DNA of 64,000 nucleotides, from NCBI GenBank assembly GCA_039519185.1, contig CM076847.1, forward strand, positions 38,164,916-38,228,915, given 5' to 3'. This document shows, one piece after another, positions 63,859-64,000 of the stretch; the first letter of the stretch is position 1, and each line of letters starts with the position of its first letter. A model generated the notes under the pieces. That model made no database searches. It was not told the DNA's origin and saw only the letters and a list, made by a program, of their open reading frames with translations. Both the position numbers and the translations under genes were made by a program. Source of the stretch: Astragalus membranaceus. Lineage: Eukaryota; Streptophyta; Magnoliopsida; Fabales; Fabaceae.

Positions 63859-64000
63859 GTTTTTCTTTTTAGATGAAGGACCAACCTACAAGAGGAACAT
63901 TTAACAACTAGTACGAGGTACCCAAATTTTGTTGGGTCCTTGGGGGTTAGTTATCAAGGGGTTTGCTTTCACAATCCACCTTGGTTTCTTACAGGCAGGT
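63859..64000 (-). pseudogene. Sirevirus gag end / gag-pol linker, partial
   Basis: Minus strand reads KPRWIVKANPLITNPQGPNK and IWVPRTSC before two closely spaced stops, then the protease. The NPQGPNKIWVP-type segment is common between the zinc knuckle and protease in Sireviruses. Runs out of the window, so gag cannot be judged further. Confidence 0.6.

Larger units (their letters stand above)
58674..64000 (-). mobile_element. Sirevirus (Maximus/SIRE-type) Ty1/copia element, 3' part, minus strand
   Basis: On the minus strand: end of gag, protease, integrase, RT, RNase H, several GGGGGAG tracts, and a 1.86-kb 3' LTR. The multiple polypurine tracts and long LTR are Sirevirus features; LGGSKYI and SRHMTGD motifs fit. 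It is inserted in the Tekay-like LTR; GCAAC (58669-58673) is the likely left TSD. Pol is almost intact, with one frameshift near 63220, so it is younger than most of its neighbours. The 5' end lies beyond the window. Confidence 0.88.

Noticed and set aside
1..64000. CRISPR arrays, bacterial operons or ribosome-binding sites
   Set aside because: All regular repeats are within LTR retrotransposons; coding content, TATA boxes, an intron and repeat types are those of a plant nuclear genome.
1..64000. Endogenous pararetrovirus (caulimovirid) as the source of the RT genes
   Set aside because: Every RT is accompanied by integrase and LTRs in gypsy or copia order, and no movement-protein-like region was seen.

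Overview
This window is plant nuclear DNA made almost entirely of LTR retrotransposons nested in one another. I find no host gene I can defend, no rRNA, tRNA or CRISPR array, and nothing bacterial. The dominant family matches the Ogre group of Ty3/gypsy Tat elements: very long elements with an extra ORF ahead of gag, a short intron between protease and reverse transcriptase (RT), a G-patch motif after the protease, two RNase H domains, and a PBS starting TGGCGACTC. With a Sirevirus copia element and Tekay-like LTRs alongside, this suggests a legume, probably the pea/vetch/lentil/medick side. The organism call is inference; the element structures are read directly.

Left part (1-12323). Positions 1-4873 are the 3' half of a broken Tat-type gypsy element: pol remnants, a long 3' untranslated region with two kinds of tandem repeat, and a 396-bp 3' LTR. 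Then come AT-rich repeats, a chromovirus-like LTR fragment ending at 7407, a SINE-like unit, and a truncated minus-strand copia element (8344-10755) with a 183-bp duplication in its RNase H domain. Another LTR fragment starts at about 10756, is split at 12323 and resumes at 48169.

Centre (12324-48163). A plus-strand Ogre-like element (outer copy; LTRs 12324-13496 and 47001-48163; TSD ACTTG) interrupts that LTR. It carries three insertions: a 2293-bp Tekay-like solo LTR in ORF1 (TSD AAAGG), a 1228-bp solo-LTR-like unit in the protease/G-patch region (TSD CTGAT/CTAAT), and a complete 17.9-kb element of the same Ogre family in opposite orientation inside RT (24432-42326; TSD AGATA). The inner copy has LTRs of about 3.1 and 3.0 kb, much longer than the outer copy's 1.17 kb, though the coding regions are very similar. 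Both copies are disabled by stops and frameshifts. The inner copy has also lost its protease active-site segment and its integrase core.

Right part (48164-64000). After the host LTR fragment come a SINE-like unit, undefined AT-rich DNA, a truncated Tat element (LTR 50776-51217 plus broken gag), a promoter-like array of ATCGATT motifs, and LTR fragments. A third Ogre-type 3' end follows in minus orientation (LTR 53314-56572). A Tekay-like LTR starting at 56994 interrupts it, and that LTR is interrupted at 58674 by a minus-strand Sirevirus copia element running off the window. The Sirevirus has a 1.86-kb LTR with about 15 ATCGAT-type motifs spaced about 32 bp apart upstream of its TATA box, multiple polypurine tracts, and a nearly intact pol.

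The genes do not form a cellular pathway. Each set is, or was, a retrotransposon replication module (gag, protease, RT, RNase H, integrase). The main interest lies in nesting order, LTR modularity, reciprocal defects, the intron, and the regular motif arrays in LTR promoters.
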